A DNA stretch of 14,050 nt from an uncultured Bacteroidales bacterium. GTDB taxonomy: Bacteria > Bacteroidota > Bacteroidia > Bacteroidales > P3. Positions 13,777-14,050 of this stretch are shown here, piece by piece. The stretch lies in NCBI GenBank assembly GCA_937910265.1, contig CALEPD010000167.1:1-14050 (forward strand), in the 5' to 3' direction. The notes under the pieces are model-generated. The model did no database searches. It had not been told where the DNA came from and saw only the letters and a list, made by a program, of their open reading frames with translations. Position numbers and translations under genes: made by a program. How positions within the stretch are numbered: position 1 is the stretch's first letter; every line of letters starts with the position of its first letter.

Positions 13777-13949
13777 GAATGTGTCTCATTGTCTATGTTT
13801 TTGCATGGTTGTTCATTCTCGGTAAAGTGATTTTACCTATGAGGTATTGTCATCTATTATGTTGTAAAAGACTTTGCAATGGAGGTGTTTTTGGATGTGT
13901 GGTTGTCTGGCAAATAGGCCAATGGTGTTTGGTCAATGGCACCAAGAGT
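13777..13949. other. intergenic remnant between the glmS promoter and the insertion sequence
   Basis: About 170 bases without a supportable gene on either strand. A small GT/CA-rich inverted motif (TTGGT at 13929-13933, ACCAA at 13941-13945) is the only structure I notice. The IS-like sequence begins right after it. Confidence 0.35.
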
Positions 13950-14050
13950 TGTGGCCCTCCCCAAAAATCGGACAGGATAAAAGTGGACAAAAAGAATTAT
14001 TTTTGTAACACCAAAAAAGCGAAAGAGATGAAAAAGACAAAACATTCAGA
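13950..14050 (+). mobile_element. left end of an IS3-like insertion sequence (partial)
   Basis: From about 13950 the sequence reads TTGTGGCCCTCCCCAAAA followed by ATCGGACAGG. This resembles terminal inverted repeats of IS3-family elements, which often contain a 'CCCCAAAAA..CGGACA' core. A second GTGGACA follows at 13983-13989. A TATTTTTG box (13998-14005) could drive a transposase whose ATG lies at 14028. The other end, the target duplication and most of the transposase lie outside the window, so the family call rests on the end pattern and gene position only. Confidence 0.55.
14028..14050 (+). CDS. first codons of a putative IS3-type transposase OrfA (partial)
   Basis: ATG at 14028 opens a frame reading MKKTKHS to the window edge. 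The place and the Lys/Thr-rich start fit OrfA of IS3-family elements, which typically begin with a basic stretch before the helix-turn-helix. Only seven codons are visible, so this is an inference from context. Confidence 0.4.

Noticed and set aside
13857..14045. 62-residue minus-strand open frame across the IS end
   Set aside because: It runs through the insertion-sequence end in antisense and shows no recognisable protein features.
1..14050. CRISPR array, phage or defence system
   Set aside because: No regularly spaced direct repeats, no cas-like, phage structural or toxin-antitoxin-like genes are visible.

Overview
The window looks like chromosomal DNA from a member of the Bacteroidales (phylum Bacteroidota). 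Several promoters match the phylum-specific pattern (TTTG or TTG, about 20 bases, then TAnnTTTG). Shine-Dalgarno sites are mostly weak. The gene set also fits: a DUF4369 plus TlpA-like thioredoxin, a DUF2795 protein, a CxxC-less Mrp ATPase, RnfA, and a divergent oxaloacetate-decarboxylase-like protein. No gene here is diagnostic at genus level.

Layout. Positions 1-241 hold the 3' end of an unrecognised membrane protein gene (+). A 356-base gap without a recognised gene follows. A 55-residue small protein (598-765, +) comes next with its own terminator. trpS (875-1873, +) has a clear promoter and terminator. From there almost everything reads on the minus strand: a very acidic lipoprotein (2032-2238); an operon of a biotin-carboxyltransferase-like protein and rnfA (4869 to 2479); an operon of a DUF2520 Rossmann protein and tatD (6585 to 5058); a DUF2795 protein with its own promoter (7038 to 6817); a tight five-gene operon of S41 protease, TlpA-like thioredoxin, Mrp ATPase, Nfu scaffold and PduO-type cobalamin adenosyltransferase (11686 to 7099); and glmS (13719 to 11860). 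The last 100 bases look like the left end of an IS3-like insertion sequence with the first codons of its transposase.

How the genes relate. Most are housekeeping: tRNA charging, amino-sugar supply for the envelope, envelope proteolysis and thiol chemistry, and Fe-S cluster delivery (Mrp and Nfu, translationally coupled). The cobalamin adenosyltransferase would serve B12-dependent enzymes.

The most unusual part is 2479-4869. The 591-residue protein keeps the metal-binding residues of the oxaloacetate decarboxylase / pyruvate carboxylase carboxyltransferase fold, and it has a C-terminal biotinyl-type domain. The lysine that should carry biotin is a tyrosine. It is co-transcribed with an rnfA that has none of the other rnf genes beside it. 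A second lead is a shared promoter module, containing the palindrome CAATATATTG, in front of two small acidic-protein genes 4.8 kb apart.
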